Shown one piece after another: positions 45,192 through 59,399 of a stretch of 64,000 nucleotides of DNA (positions within the stretch are counted from its first letter, which is position 1; the number at the start of each line of letters is the position of its first letter). This stretch comes from Ampullaceana balthica (lineage: Eukaryota; Mollusca; Gastropoda; Lymnaeidae): positions 2,010,013 to 2,074,012 of the forward strand of contig CALYLW010000285.1 of NCBI GenBank assembly GCA_944989445.1, in the 5' to 3' direction. A program made the translations under genes and the position numbers. Below the pieces are notes generated by a model. It searched no databases, was not told the origin of the DNA, and was given only the letters and a program-made list of their open reading frames with translations.

Positions 45192-48100
45192 CAGTCACAG
45201 CCGTCTGCCTTTATACCTACAGCTGTCTGCCTTTATACCTACAGCCGTCTGCCTGTATAACTACAGCAATCAGCCTTTATACCTACAGCCGTCTGCCTTT
45301 ATACATACAGCCATCTGTCTTTATACCTACAGCGGCCTGCCTTTATACCTAAAGCCGTCTGCCTTTATACCTAAAGCCGTCTGCCTTTATACCTACAGCC
45401 GGCTGCCTTTATAACTACATCCATCTACCTTTATACCTGCAGCCGTCTGCCTTTTTCCCTACAGCCGTCTGCCTTTATACATACAGCCGTCTGCCTTTAT
45501 ACCTACACCCGTCTGCCTTTATACCAACAGCCGTCTGCCTTTATACCTAAAGCCGTCTGCCTTTATACATACAGCCGTCTGCCTTTATACCTACACCAGT
45601 CTGCCTTTATACCAACAGCCGTCTGCTTTTATACTTACAGCCGTCTGCCTTTATACTTACAGCAGTCTGCCTTTATACCTAAAGCCGTCAGCCTTTATAC
45701 CTACAGCAGTCTGCCTTTATACCTACAGCCGTCTGCCTTTATAAATACAGCAGTCTGCCTTAAAACCTACAGCCGTCTGCCTTTATACCTACAGCCGTCT
45801 GCCTGTACACCTACAGCCATCTGCCTTTATACACACAGCCGTCTGCTTTTATACCTACAGCCGTCTGCCTTTATACATACAGCCGTCTGCCTTTATACCT
45901 ACAGCCGCCTGCCTTAAAACCTACAGCCGTCTGCCTTTATACCTACAGCCGTCTGCCTTTATACCTACAGCCATCTGCCTTTATACACACAGCCGTCTGC
46001 TTTTATACCCACAGCCGTCTGCCTTTATACCTACAGCAGTCTGCCTTTATACCTACAGCCGTCTGTCTTCATACCTACAGCGGTCTGCCTTTATACCTAC
46101 ATGCGTATGACTTTATACCTACAGCCGTCTGCCTCTATACCTACAGCCGTCTGCCTTTATACCTACAGCGGTCTGATTTTATACCTACAGCGGTCTGCCT
46201 TTATACCTACAGCCGTCTGCCTTTATACCTACAGCGGTCTGCCTTTATACCTATATCGGTCTGCCTTTTTACCTACAACCGTCTGCCTTTATACCTAAAT
46301 CAATCTGCCTTTATACCTACAGCCATCTGCCTTTATACCTACAGCAATCTGCCTTTATACCTTCAGCCGTCTGCCTTTATACCTACAGCCGTCTGCCTTT
46401 ATACCTACAGCCTTCTGCCTTTATACCTACAGCCGTCTGCCTTTATACCTACAGCCGTCTGCGTTTATACCTACAGCCGTCTGCCTTTATACCTACAGCG
46501 GTCTGATTTTATACCTACAGCATTCTGCCTTTATACCTACAACCGTCTGCCTTTATAACTACAGCGGTCTGCCTTTATACCTACAGCCGTCTGGCTGTAT
46601 ACCTACAGCAATCGCCTTTATACCTACAGCAATCTGCCTTTATACCTACAACGGTAGGCCTTTATACCTACAGGCGTTTGCCTTTATACCAAAAGCCGTT
46701 TGCCTTTATACCTACAGCCGTCTGCCTTTATATCTACAGCCGTCTGCCTTTATACCTATAGCGGTTTGATTGTAAACCTACAGCGGTCTGCCTTTATACC
46801 TACAGCCGTCTGCCTTTATACCAACAGCCGCCTGCCTTTATACCTACAGCCGTCTGCTTTTATACTTACAGCAGTCTGCCTTTATACCTACAGCCGTCTG
46901 TCTTTATACCTACAGCCGTCTGCCTTTATACATACAGCCATCTGTCTTTATACCTACAGCCGTCTGCCTTTATACCTACAGCCATCTGCCTTTATACACA
47001 CAGCCGTCTGCTTTTATACCTAAAGCCGTCTGCCTTTATACCTACAGCAGTCTGCCTTTATACCTACAGCCGTCTGTCTTCATACCTACAGCGGTCTGCC
47101 TTTATACCTACAGGTGTTTGCCTTTATACCTACAGCCGTCTGCCTCTATACCTACAGCCGTCTGCCTTTATACCTACAGCGGTCTGATTGTATACCTACA
47201 GCGTTTTGCCTTTATACCTACAGCCGTCTGCCTTTATACCTACAGCGGTCTGCCTTTATACCTATATCGGTCTGCCTTTTTACCTACAACCATCTGCCTT
47301 TATACCTAAATCAATCTGCCTTTATAGCTACAGCCATCTGCCTTTATACCTACAGCAATCTGCCTTTATACCTTCAGCTGTCTGCCTTTATACCTACAGC
47401 CGTCTGCCTTTATACCTACAGCCGTCTGTCTTTATACCTACAGCCGTCTGCCTTTTTACCTACAGCCGTCTGCCTTTATACCTACAGCCGTCTGCGTTTA
47501 TACCTACAGCCGTCTGCCTTTATACCTACAGCGGTCTGATTTTATACCTACAGCGCTCTGCCTTTATACCTACAACCGTCTGCCTTTATACCTACAGCGG
47601 TCTGCCTTTATACCTACAGCCGTCTGGCTGTATACCTACAGCAATCGCCTTTATACCTACAGCAATCTGCCTTTATACCTACAACGGTAGGCCTTTATAC
47701 CTACAGGCGTTTGCCTTTATACCTAAAGCCGTTTGCCTTTATACCTACAGCCGTCTGCCTTTATACCTAAAGCCGTCTGCCCTAATACCTACAGCCGTCT
47801 GCCTTTATACCTACAGCTGTGTGCCTTTATACCTACAGCCGTCTGCCTTTATACCTACAGCCGCCTGCCTTTATACCTACAGCCGTCTGCTTTTATACTT
47901 ACAGCAGTCTGCCTTTATACCTACAGCCGTATGTCTTTATACCTACAGCCGTCTGCCTTTATACATACAGCCATCTGTCTTTATACCTACAGCGGTCTGC
48001 CTTTATACCTACAGACGTTTGCCTTTATACCTAAAGCCGTCTGCATTTATACCTACAGCCGTCTGCCTTTATAACTACAGCGGTCTGCCTTTATAACTGC

Positions 48101-51100
48101 AGCCGTCTGCCTTTATAACTTCAGCCATCTGCATTTATACATACAGCCGTCTGCCTTTATACCTACACCCGTCTGCCTTTATACCTACAGCCGTCTGCCT
48201 TTATATCTAAAGCCGTCTGCCTTTATACCTACAGCCATCTGCCTTTATACATACAGCCATCTGCTTTTATACCTACAGCCGTCTGCCTTTATACCTACAG
48301 CAGTCTGCCTTTATACCTACAGCCGTCTGCCTTTATACCTACAGTGGTCTGCCTTTATAACTACAGGCGTTTGCCTTTATACTTACAGCCGTCTGCCTTT
48401 ATACTTACAGCAGTCTGCCTTTATACCTACAGCCGTCAGCCTTTATACCTACAGCCGTCTGCCTTTATACCTACAGCCGTCTGCCTTTATACCTAGAGCC
48501 GCCTGCCTTAAAACCTACAGCCGTCTGCCTTTATACCTACAGCCGTCTGCCTTTATACCTACAGCCATCTGCCTTTATACACACAGCCGTCTGCCTTTAT
48601 ACCTACAGCCGTCTGCCTTTATACCTACAGCCGCCTGCCTTAAAACCTACAGCCTTCTGCCGTTATACCTACAGCCGTCTGCCTTTATACCTACAGCCAT
48701 TTGCGTTTATACACACAGCCGTCTGCTTTTATACCTACAGCCGTCTGCATTTATACCTACAGCAGTCTGCCTTTATACCTACAGCCGTCTGTCTTCATAC
48801 CTACAGCGGTCTGCCTTTATACCTACAGGCGTTTGCCTTTATACCTACAGCCGTCTGCCTCTATACCTACGGCCGTCTGCCTTTTTACCTACAGCGGTCT
48901 GATTTTATACCTACAGCGGTCTGCCTTTATACCTACAGCCGTCTGCCTTTATACCTACAGCGGTCTGCCTTTATACCTATATCGGTCTGCCTTTTTACCT
49001 ACAACCGTCTGCCTTTATACCTAAATCAATCTGCCTTTATACCTACAGCCATCTGCCTTTATACCTACAGCAATCTGCCTTTATACCTTCAGCCGTCTGC
49101 CTTTATACCTACAGCCGTCTGCCTTTATACCTACAGCCGTCTGTCTTTATGCCTACAGCGGTCTGATTTTATACCTACAGCGGTCTGCCTTTATACCTAC
49201 AGCCGTCTGCCTTTATACCTACAGCGGTCTGCCTTTATACCTACAGCCCTCTGGCTGTATACCTACAGCAATCGCCTTTATACCTACAGCCATCTGCCTT
49301 TATACTTACAGCAGTCTGCCTTTATACCTACAGCAGTCAGCCTTTATACCTACAGCCATCTACCTTTATAACTACAGCCGTCTGCCTTTATACCTAAAGC
49401 CGTCTTCCCTAATACCTACAGCCGTCTGCCTTTATACCTACAGCTGTCTGCTTTTATACCTACAGCCGTCTGCCCTTATACCTACAGCCATCTTTCTTTA
49501 TACCTACATCGGTCTTCCTTTATACCTTCAGCCGTCTGCCTTTATAACTACAGCGGTCTGCCTTTATACCTGCAGCCGTCTGCCTTTATAACTTCAGCCA
49601 TCTGCATTTATACATACAGCCGTCTGCCTTTATACCTACACCCGTCTGCCTTTATACCTACAGCCGTCTGCCTTTATATCTAAAGCCGTCTGCCTTTATA
49701 CCTACAGCCATCTGCCTTTATACATACAGCCGTCTGCTTTTATACCTACAGCCGTCTGCCTTTATACCTACAGCAGTCTGCCTTTATACCTACAGCCGTC
49801 TGCCTTTATACCTACAGTGGTCTGCCTTTATAACTACAGGCGTTTGCCTTTATACTTACAGCCGTCTGCCTTTATACTTACAGCAGTCTGCCTTTATACC
49901 TACAGCCGTCAGCCTTTATACCTACAGCCGTCTGCCTTTATACCTACAGCCATCTGCCTTTATACACACAGCCGTCTGCCTTTATACCTACAGCCGTCTG
50001 CCTTTATACCTACAGCCGCCTGCCTTAAAACCTACAGCCTTCTGCCGTTATACCTACAGCCGTCTGCCTTTATACCTACAGCCATTTGCGTTTATACACA
50101 CAGCCGTCTGCTTTTATACCTACAGCCGTCTGCATTTATACCTACAGCAGTCTGCCTTTATACCTACAGCCGTCTGTCTTCATACCTACAGCGGTCTGCC
50201 TTTATACCTACAGGCGTTTGCCTTTATACCTACAGCCGTCTGCCTCTATACCTACGGCCGTCTGCCTTTTTACCTACAGCGGTCTGATTTTATACCTACA
50301 GCGGTCTGCCTTTATACCTACAGCCGTCTGCCTTTATACCTACAGCGGTCTGCCTTTATACCTATATCGGTCTGCCTTTTTACCTACAACCGTCTGCCTT
50401 TATACCTAAATCAATCTGCCTTTATACCTACAGCCATCTGCCTTTATACCTACAGCAATCTGCCTTTATACCTTCAGCCGTCTGCCTTTATACCTACAGC
50501 CGTCTGCCTTTATACCTACAGCCGTCTGTCTTTATGCCTACAGCGGTCTGATTTTATACCTACAGCGGTCTGCCTTTATACCTACAGCCGTCTGCCTTTA
50601 TACCTACAGCGGTCTGCCTTTATACCTACAGCCCTCTGGCTGTATACCTACAGCAATCGCCTTTATACCTACAGCCATCTGCCTTTATACTTACAGCAGT
50701 CTGCCTTTATACCTACAGCAGTCAGCCTTTATACCTACAGCCATCTACCTTTATAACTACAGCCGTCTGCCTTTATACCTAAAGCCGTCTTCCCTAATAC
50801 CTACAGCCGTCTGCCTTTATACCTACAGCTGTCTGCTTTTATACCTACAGCCGTCTGCCCTTATACCTACAGCCATCTTTCTTTATACCTACATCGGTCT
50901 TCCTTTATACCTACAGCCGTTTGCCTTTATATCTAAAGCCGTTTGCCTTTATACCTACAGCCGTCTGGCTTTATACCTACAGCCGTCTTCATTTATACCT
51001 ACAACTGTCTGCCTTCATACTTAGCCGTCTACCTTTATACATACAGCCATCTGTCTTTATACCTACAACGGTCTGCCTTTATACCTACAGACTTTCGCCT

Positions 51101-54100
51101 TTATACCTAAAGCCGTCTGCCTTTATACCTACAGCCGTCTGCCTTTATACCTACAGCAGTCTATCTTTATACCTACCGCCGTCTGCCTTTATACCTACAG
51201 CCATCTGCCTTTATACATAAAGCCGTCTGCCTTTATACCTACAGCCGTCTGCCTTTATACCTACAGCCATCTGCCTTTATACCTACAGCCGTCTGCCTTT
51301 ATACCTACAGCTGTGTGCCTTTATACCTACAGCCGTCTGCCTTTATACCTACAGCCGCCTGCCTTTATACCTACAGCCGTCTGCTTTTATACTTACAGCA
51401 GTCTGCCTTTATACCTACAGCCGTATGTCTTTATACCTACAGCCGTCTGCCTTTATACATACAGCCATCTGTCTTTATACCTACAGCGGTCTGCCTTTAT
51501 ACCTACAGACGTTTGCCTTTATACCTAAAGCCGTCTGCCTTTATACCTACAGCCGTCTGCCTTTATAACTACAGCGGTCTGCCTTTATAACTGCAGCCGT
51601 CTGCCTTTATAACTTCAGCCATCTGCATTTATACATACAGCCGTCTGCCTTTATACCTACACCCGTCTGCCTTTATACCTACAGCCGTCTGCCTTTATAT
51701 CTAAAGCCGTCTGCCTTTATACCTACAGCCATCTGCCTTTATACATACAGCCGTCTGCTTTTATACCTACAGCCGTCTGCCTTTATACCTACAGCAGTCT
51801 GCCTTTATACCTACAGCCGTCTGCCTTTATACCTACAGTGGTCTGCCTTTATAACTACAGGCGTTTGCCTTTATACTTACAGCCGTCTGCCTTTATACTT
51901 ACAGCAGTCTGCCTTTATACCTACAGCCGTCAGCCTTTATACCTACAGCCGTCTGCCTTTATACCTACAGCCGTCTGCCTTTATACCTACAGCCGCCTGC
52001 CTTAAAACCTACAGCCGTCTGCCTTTATACCTACAGCCGTCTGCCTTTATACCTACAGCCATCTGCCTTTATACACACAGCCGTCTGCCTTTATACCTAC
52101 AGCCGTTTGCCTTTATACCTACAGCCGCCTGCCTTAAAACCTACAGCCTTCTGCCGTTATACCTACAGCCGTCTGCCTTTATACCTACAGCCATTTGCGT
52201 TTATACACACAGCCGTCTGCTTTTATACCTACAGCCGTCTGCATTTATACCTACAGCAGTCTGCCTTTATACCTACAGCCGTCTGTCTTCATACCTACAG
52301 CGGTCTGCCTTTATACCTACAGGCGTTTGCCTTTATACCTACAGCCGTCTGCCTCTATACCTACGGCCGTCTGCCTTTTTACCTACAGCGGTCTGATTTT
52401 ATACCTACAGCGGTCTGCCTTTATACCTACAGCCGTCTGCCTTTATACCTACAGCGGTCTGCCTTTATACCTATATCGGTCTGCCTTTTTACCTACAACC
52501 GTCTGCCTTTATACCTAAATCAATCTGCCTTTATACCTACAGCCATCTGCCTTTATACCTACAGCAATCTGCCTTTATACCTTCAGCCGTCTGCCTTTAT
52601 ACCTACAGCCGTCTGCCTTTATACCTACAGCCGTCTGTCTTTATGCCTACAGCGGTCTGATTTTATACCTACAGCGGTCTGCCTTTATACCTACAGCCAT
52701 CTGCCTTTATACCTACAGCGGTCTGCCTTTATACCTACAGCCCTCTGGCTGTATACCTACAGCAATCGCCTTTATACCTACAGCCATCTGCCTTTATACT
52801 TACAGCAGTCTGCCTTTATACCTACAGCAGTCAGCCTTTATACCTACAGCCATCTACCTTTATAACTACAGCCGTCTGCCTTTATACCTAAAGCCGTCTT
52901 CCCTAATACCTACAGCCGTCTGCCTTTATACCTACAGCTGTCTGCTTTTATACCTACAGCCGTCTGCCCTTATACCTACAGCCATCTTTCTTTATACCTA
53001 CATCGGTCTTCCTTTATACCTTCAGCCGTCTGCCTTTATAACTACAGCGGTCTGCCTTTATACCTGCAGCCGTCTGCCTTTATAACTTCAGCCATCTGCA
53101 TTTATACATACAGCCGTCTGCCTTTATACCTACACCCGTCTGCCTTTATACCTACAGCCGTCTGCCTTTATATCTAAAGCCGTCTGCCTTTATACCTACA
53201 GCCATCTGCCTTTATACATACAGCCGTCTGCTTTTATACCTACAGCCGTCTGCCTTTATACCTACAGCAGTCTGCCTTTATACCTACAGCCGTCTGCCTT
53301 TATACCTACAGTGGTCTGCCTTTATAACTACAGGCGTTTGCCTTTATACTTACAGCCGTCTGCCTTTATACTTACAGCAGTCTGCCTTTATACCTACAGC
53401 CGTCAGCCTTTATACCTACAGCCGTCTGCCTTTATACCTACAGCCGTCTGCCTTTATACCTACAGCCGCCTGCCTTAAAACCTACAGCCGTCTGCCTTTA
53501 TACCTACAGCCGTCTGCCTTTATACCTACAGCCATCTGCCTTTATACACACAGCCGTCTGCCTTTATACCTACAGCCGTCTGCCTTTATACCTACAGCCG
53601 CCTGCCTTAAAACCTACAGCCTTCTGCCGTTATACCTACAGCCGTCTGCCTTTATACCTACAGCCATTTGCGTTTATACACACAGCCGTCTGCTTTTATA
53701 CCTACAGCCGTCTGCATTTATACCTACAGCAGTCTGCCTTTATACCTACAGCCGTCTGTCTTCATACCTACAGCGGTCTGCCTTTATACCTACAGGCGTT
53801 TGCCTTTATACCTACAGCCGTCTGCCTCTATACCTACGGCCGTCTGCCTTTTTACCTACAGCGGTCTGATTTTATACCTACAGCGGTCTGCCTTTATACC
53901 TACAGCCGTCTGCCTTTATACCTACAGCGGTCTGCCTTTATACCTATATCGGTCTGCCTTTTTACCTACAACCGTCTGCCTTTATACCTAAATCAATCTG
54001 CCTTTATACCTACAGCCATCTGCCTTTATACCTACAGCAATCTGCCTTTATACCTTCAGCCGTCTGCCTTTATACCTACAGCCGTCTGCCTTTATACCTA

Positions 54101-55128
54101 CAGCCGTCTGTCTTTATGCCTACAGCGGTCTGATTTTATACCTACAGCGGTCTGCCTTTATACCTACAGCCGTCTGCCTTTATACCTACAGCGGTCTGCC
54201 TTTATACCTACAGCCCTCTGGCTGTATACCTACAGCAATCGCCTTTATACCTACAGCCATCTGCCTTTATACTTACAGCAGTCTGCCTTTATACCTACAG
54301 CAGTCAGCCTTTATACCTACAGCCATCTACCTTTATAACTACAGCCGTCTGCCTTTATACCTAAAGCCGTCTTCCCTAATACCTACAGCCGTCTGCCTTT
54401 ATACCTACAGCTGTCTGCTTTTATACCTACAGCCGTCTGCCCTTATACCTACAGCCATCTTTCTTTATACCTACATCGGTCTTCCTTTATACCTACAGCC
54501 GTTTGCCTTTATATCTAAAGCCGTTTGCCTTTATACCTACAGCCGTCTGGCTTTATACCTACAGCCGTCTTCATTTATACCTACAACTGTCTGCCTTCAT
54601 ACTTAGCCGTCTACCTTTATACATACAGCCATCTGTCTTTATACCTACAACGGTCTGCCTTTATACCTACAGACTTTCGCCTTTATACCTAAAGCCGTCT
54701 GCCTTTATACCTACAGCCGTCTGCCTTTATACCTACAGCAGTCTATCTTTATACCTACCGCCGTCTGCCTTTATACCTACAGCCATCTGCCTTTATACAT
54801 ACAGCCGTCTGCCTTTATACCTACAGCCGTCTGCCTTTATACCTACAGCCATCTGCCTTTATACCTACAGCCGTCTGCCTTTATACCTACAGCCGTCTGC
54901 CTTTAAAGCTACAGCCGTCTGCCTTTATACCTACAGCCATACATCTGCCTTTGTACCTACAGCCGTTTTCCTTTATACCTACAGTCGTCTGCCTTTATAC
55001 CTACAGCCGTCTGCCTTTATACCTACAGCGGTCTGCCTTTATACCTACAGCGGTCTGCCATTATACCTACAGCCGTCTGCCTTTATTCCTACAGCGGTCT
55101 GCCTTTATACCTACAGCGGTCTGCCATT
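45192..55128. repeat. 22-bp minisatellite B, ~450 copies, with higher-order repeats
   Basis: The unit contains CTGCCTTTATACCTACAGCC plus GT. A marker segment beginning TTGCGTTTATACACACAGCC recurs at 48,701, 50,086, 52,195 and 53,668, i.e. with spacings of 1,385, 2,109 and 1,473 bp. A second marker at 50,921 recurs at 54,503 (3,582 bp). The copies look identical or nearly so over hundreds of bases. The spacings are close to multiples of 22. Open frames follow from the repeat and shift frame every unit; they are not genes. Confidence 0.95.
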
Positions 55129-55795
55129 ATACCTACAGCCGTCTGCCTCTATATCTACAGCCGTCTGCCTCTATATCTACAGACGTCTGCCTCCATATCT
55201 ACAGCTGTCTTCTTCTATATCTACAGCCGTCTACCGCTATATCTACAGCCATCTGCCTCTATATCTACAGCCATCTGCCTCTATATTTACAGCAATCTGC
55301 CTTTATACCTACAGCTGTCTGCCTCTATATCTACAGCTGTCTGCCTCTATATATATAGTCGTCTGCCTCCATATCTACAGCCGTCTGCCTCCACATCTAC
55401 AGCTGTCTGTCTTTATATCTACAGCTGTCTGCCTCTATATCTACAGCTGTCTGCCTCCATATCTACAGCTCTCTGCCTCCATATCTACAGCTGTCTGCCT
55501 CTATATTTACAGCTGTCTGCCTCCATATCTACAGCTGTCTGCCTCCATATCTACTGCTGTCTGCCTCCATATCTACAGCTGTCTGCCTCCATATCTACAG
55601 CTGTCTGCCTCCATATCTACAGCTGTCTGCCTCCATATCTACAGCTGTCTGCCTCTATATCTACAGCTGTCTGCCTCCGTATCTACAGCTGTCTGCCTCC
55701 ATATCTACAGCTGTCTGCCTCCAGATCTACAGCTGTCTGCCTTTATATCTACAGCTGTCTTCCTTTATATCTACAGCCGACTGCTTTTATAGCTA
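55129..55795. repeat. 22-bp minisatellite B, diverged edge variant
   Basis: The period stays at 22 bp, but the unit becomes CTGCCTCCATATCTACAGCT plus GT. It is uniform from about 55,410 to 55,730, a separately homogenised edge. Confidence 0.92.
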
Positions 55796-56074
55796 CAAAC
55801 ACAGCCGCCTGTCCGTTTCAATAATTTCGTCGAGCATAAACTCATGCCGTCATTTGAAACAAAATATTTAGGAGAACTTTACCTTAAAATCTTTCCCCAC
55901 AATCCTTCTCGTTTCCAAGCATCGGTGACGATTTCTTCTCTATACCTCACTTCCTTATCTAACAATTTCTTTTGAGGAGAAACAATGAATTTTCGGAAAC
56001 AAATTTCTTTTCTTTTTTTTGTCTTTCATTTTGTATCTACAATTTTATTTTATATTTAATTCTATGTATCTACA
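55796..56074. other. Short unique spacer
   Basis: On the minus strand 56,024-55,882 is open for about 45 codons and ends at an AAG|GTAAAG donor-like site, but no acceptor with a pyrimidine tract precedes it. I do not call an exon. Confidence 0.3.
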
Positions 56075-56855
56075 GAATGCCATGACATCATGTATGTACA
56101 TCATTATCTGATGTCATTACTTCTGATAATGTTATGATACGATGTCTCTACAAAATGGTATGTCATGATGTGATGTCTCTAAAAAATGTGATGTCATGAT
56201 ATGATGTCTCTAAAAAATGTGATGTCATGATATGATGTCTCTACAAAATGTGATGTCATGATGTGATGTCTCTACATAATGTGATGTCATGATGTGATGT
56301 CTCTACAAAATGTGATTTTATGATATGATGTCTCTACAAAATGTGATGTCATGATGTGATGTCTCTACAAAATGTGATGTCATGATATGATGTCTCTACA
56401 AAATGTGATGTTTTGATATGATGTCTCTACAAAATGTGAGTTCATGACATTATGTCTCTACAAAATGTGATGTCCTGATTTGATGTCTCTACAAAATGTG
56501 ATGTCATGATATGATGGCTCATACAAAATGTGATGTCATAATGTGATGTCTCCACAAAATATCATGTAATCATATGATGTCTATACAAATTGTGATGTCA
56601 TGATATGATGTCTCTACAAAATGTGATGTCATGATATGATTACTCTACAAAATGTTATGTCATGATATGATGTCTCTACAAAATGTGATGTTATGATATG
56701 ATTACTCTACAAAATGTTATGTCATGATATGATGTCTCTACAAAATGTGATGTCATGATATGATGTCTCTACAACATGTGATGTCATGATATGATGTCTC
56801 TACAAAATGTGATGTCATGATATGATGTCTCTACAAAATGTGATGTCATGTCTGT
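56075..56855. repeat. 31-bp minisatellite, ~25 copies
   Basis: The unit contains GATGTCTCTACAAAATGTGA and TGTCATGATAT. Some units have TTACTCTACAAAATGTTATG variants. Confidence 0.93.
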
Positions 56856-57599
56856 ACATCATTATATGATGTCATAACACCTCATAATGTCATGATTTAA
56901 TGTCTCCACATAATGGCATGATACCATTACTCTACAATGTAATGCAGGTTATTATGAATAAAAGTCCAAGTCCACCAAATAATTTTGACTTTTTTTCATG
57001 ACAATTCCATACTTTATTTTCTTTACAGTTTACACTTAATTTTTTCCTAACCACCTTTTTTAATGATGTTATGCATAGAATGTAGTGGCGCTATAAATAC
57101 TGTAATATAAGGCAGCGCATAAAGCCCAGGGCACCACTATTACTTGATACTATTTTAACTCTACCACAGGGGCGTCGGAATAAGGGGGTTATTGGGTTCA
57201 ATTCGAGGCACTAGTTTAATTCATGTTTCCTTTCTCCAATTATGGCATGTTACTTATTACTCTCGGCTTGCGCTATGCTTCGCCAGCATATGGCTGTTAA
57301 TAAAATGCTGGGGGTAGTGATGGGGGGGGGGTAGGTGGCGAGAGTGTCCTGGCAATAGAGCTCTGATGTATGTGTGTGGTGGGGGGGGTAATCAAATGTT
57401 GTTTATCTCACATAGAACTGACGGAGAGGGATTAGGGAAACTTATGTCAGCCTGGCAACCGTTTACAAGGTATCTTTTGTGTTGTTGTATTAGCGTTGCC
57501 ACTTGAATCCACAGCTTTAAACATAGAAAACCCAGTGCGATAAAAAATCAGCCTGCTAGCTACCACATGTTCGGAAAATAGTTACAGCGACCACTGAAA
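56856..57599. other. Unique spacer with G-runs
   Basis: No gene is seen. CACAGGGGCGTCGGAA near 57,164 resembles a hAT terminus, but no partner end was found. Runs of G occur at about 57,322-57,332 and 57,381-57,389. Confidence 0.35.
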
Positions 57600-58440
57600 T
57601 GTCCGATTACTAAGTCAACTAGTGACACGACGCACTCAGTCAAGTAGTGACATGACCTACTAAGTCAACTTGTGACACGAACTACTCAGTCAAGTAGTGA
57701 CATGACCTACTAAGTCAACTAGTGACACGACCTACTAAGTCTACTAGTGACATGACCTACTAAGTCAACTAGTGACATGACCTACTAAGTCAACTAGTGA
57801 CATGACCTACTAAGTCAACTAGTGACATGACCTACTAAGTCAACTAGTGACACGAACTACTCAGTCAAGTAGTGACATGACCTACTAAGTCAACTAGTGA
57901 CACGACCTACTAAGTCTACTAGTGACATGACCTACTAAGTCAACTAGTGACATGACCTACTAAGTCAACTAGTGACACGACCTACTAAGTCTACTAGTGA
58001 CATGACCTACTAAGTCAACTAGTGACATGACCTACTAAGTCAACTAGTGACATGACCTACTAAGTCAACTAGTGACATGACCTACTAAGTCAACTAGTGA
58101 CATGACCTACCAAGTCATTTAGTAACATGACCTACTAAGTCTACTAGTGACATGACCTACTAAGTCTACTAGTGACACGACCTACTCAGTCAAGTAGTGA
58201 CATGACCTACTAAGTCTACTAGTGACATGACCTACTAAGTCTACTAGTGACACGACCTACTCAGTCAAGTAGTGACATGACCTACTAAGTCTACTAGTGA
58301 TACGACCTATTAAGTCAACTAGTGAGATGACCTATTAAGTCAACTAGTGAGATGACCTATTAAGTCAACTAGTGAGATTACCTATTAAGTCTTAAGTCAA
58401 CTAGTGACACGACCTTCTAAGTCAAAATAATGAAATGACC
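57600..58440. repeat. 25-bp minisatellite, ~33 copies
   Basis: The unit contains CTAAGTCAACTAGTGACATG plus ACCTA. CTAGTGACACGACCTA variants appear in repeated order, which suggests block duplication. Confidence 0.93.
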
Positions 58441-59010
58441 TACTTAGTGAACAGGTATGATAACCTACTAAGTCAACTTATCCCGTGACTTACGAACTTA
58501 AATCGGCTGACCAGTTCCATGACTTATGATTGGGACCTTAAGTTTTGCTACATCCGTGTATGATGTGAGTGATCAGCCTGTCACTACATGATTATATTAA
58601 TATATTCTAAATAGTTGTGTTTAGCTTGGTGAACAGCTGAGTGCAGTCAGGTTTCATTATATAATTAAATGATTCACATACAGACAAGGCAAGGGGTGTT
58701 CATTGTTTCACTTGAAACGATTTCAATACAATAACACAAACATAAAGATCGTTTAAAATATATTCACTAAATGAATGTCCTTTATTTCTGAAACATAATT
58801 TAATTTCTCTTAAATAGATGTATTTGTAGAATTGAGGGGTAAAATGTATCAGGTAGAGTTGATTAGAGGTGGATATTTTGAGTAAGGTTGGTGGATAACG
58901 ACTGTTGTAGTTGGACAATTTAGTTGGATTGGTGGATTAGGATATGTGGATGTAGATATTTTGAGTAGGGTTGGTGGATTACGACGAATGATATTTTAAG
59001 TTTGTTCCAA
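58441..59010. other. Unique spacer
   Basis: AT-rich, with a short direct repeat containing GATATTTTGAGTA and GGTTGGTGGAT near 58,871-58,895 and 58,956-58,980. No gene is seen. Confidence 0.4.
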
Positions 59011-59375
59011 CTAATATATGCCACTAACATATGCCACTAACATATGCCACTAACAAATGCCACTAACGTGTGCCACTAACATATGCCACTAACATATGAC
59101 ACTAACATATGATACTTACATATGCACTAACATATGCCACTAACATACGCCACTAACATATGCCACTAGCATATGACAATAACATACGCCACTAACATAT
59201 GACACAAGCATATGACAATAACATACGCCACTAACATATGACACTAACATACGCCACTAACATATGTTACTAGCATATGACACAAATGTATGCCACTAAC
59301 AAACGACACTAACATATGCCACTAACATAAGCCTCCACCATACGCTACTAACATACGCCACTAACATACGCGCTT
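59011..59375. repeat. 13-bp minisatellite CATATGCCACTAA
   Basis: Degenerate units, with CATATGACACTAA and CATACGCCACTAA variants. The palindrome CATATG recurs in most units. Confidence 0.9.
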
Positions 59376-59399
59376 AACATTTGAATGATCCACACCAAA

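Noticed and set aside
47188..55792. Several 100-430-codon plus-strand frames (TAVCLYTYSRLPLYLQPSAF type)
   Set aside because: All come from the 22-bp satellite, appear in overlapping frames and follow its period of three units (66 bp).
55882..56024. Candidate minus-strand exon ending at AAG|GTAAAG
   Set aside because: No acceptor or pyrimidine tract upstream (the sequence is A-rich there), no recognisable protein, no partner exon.
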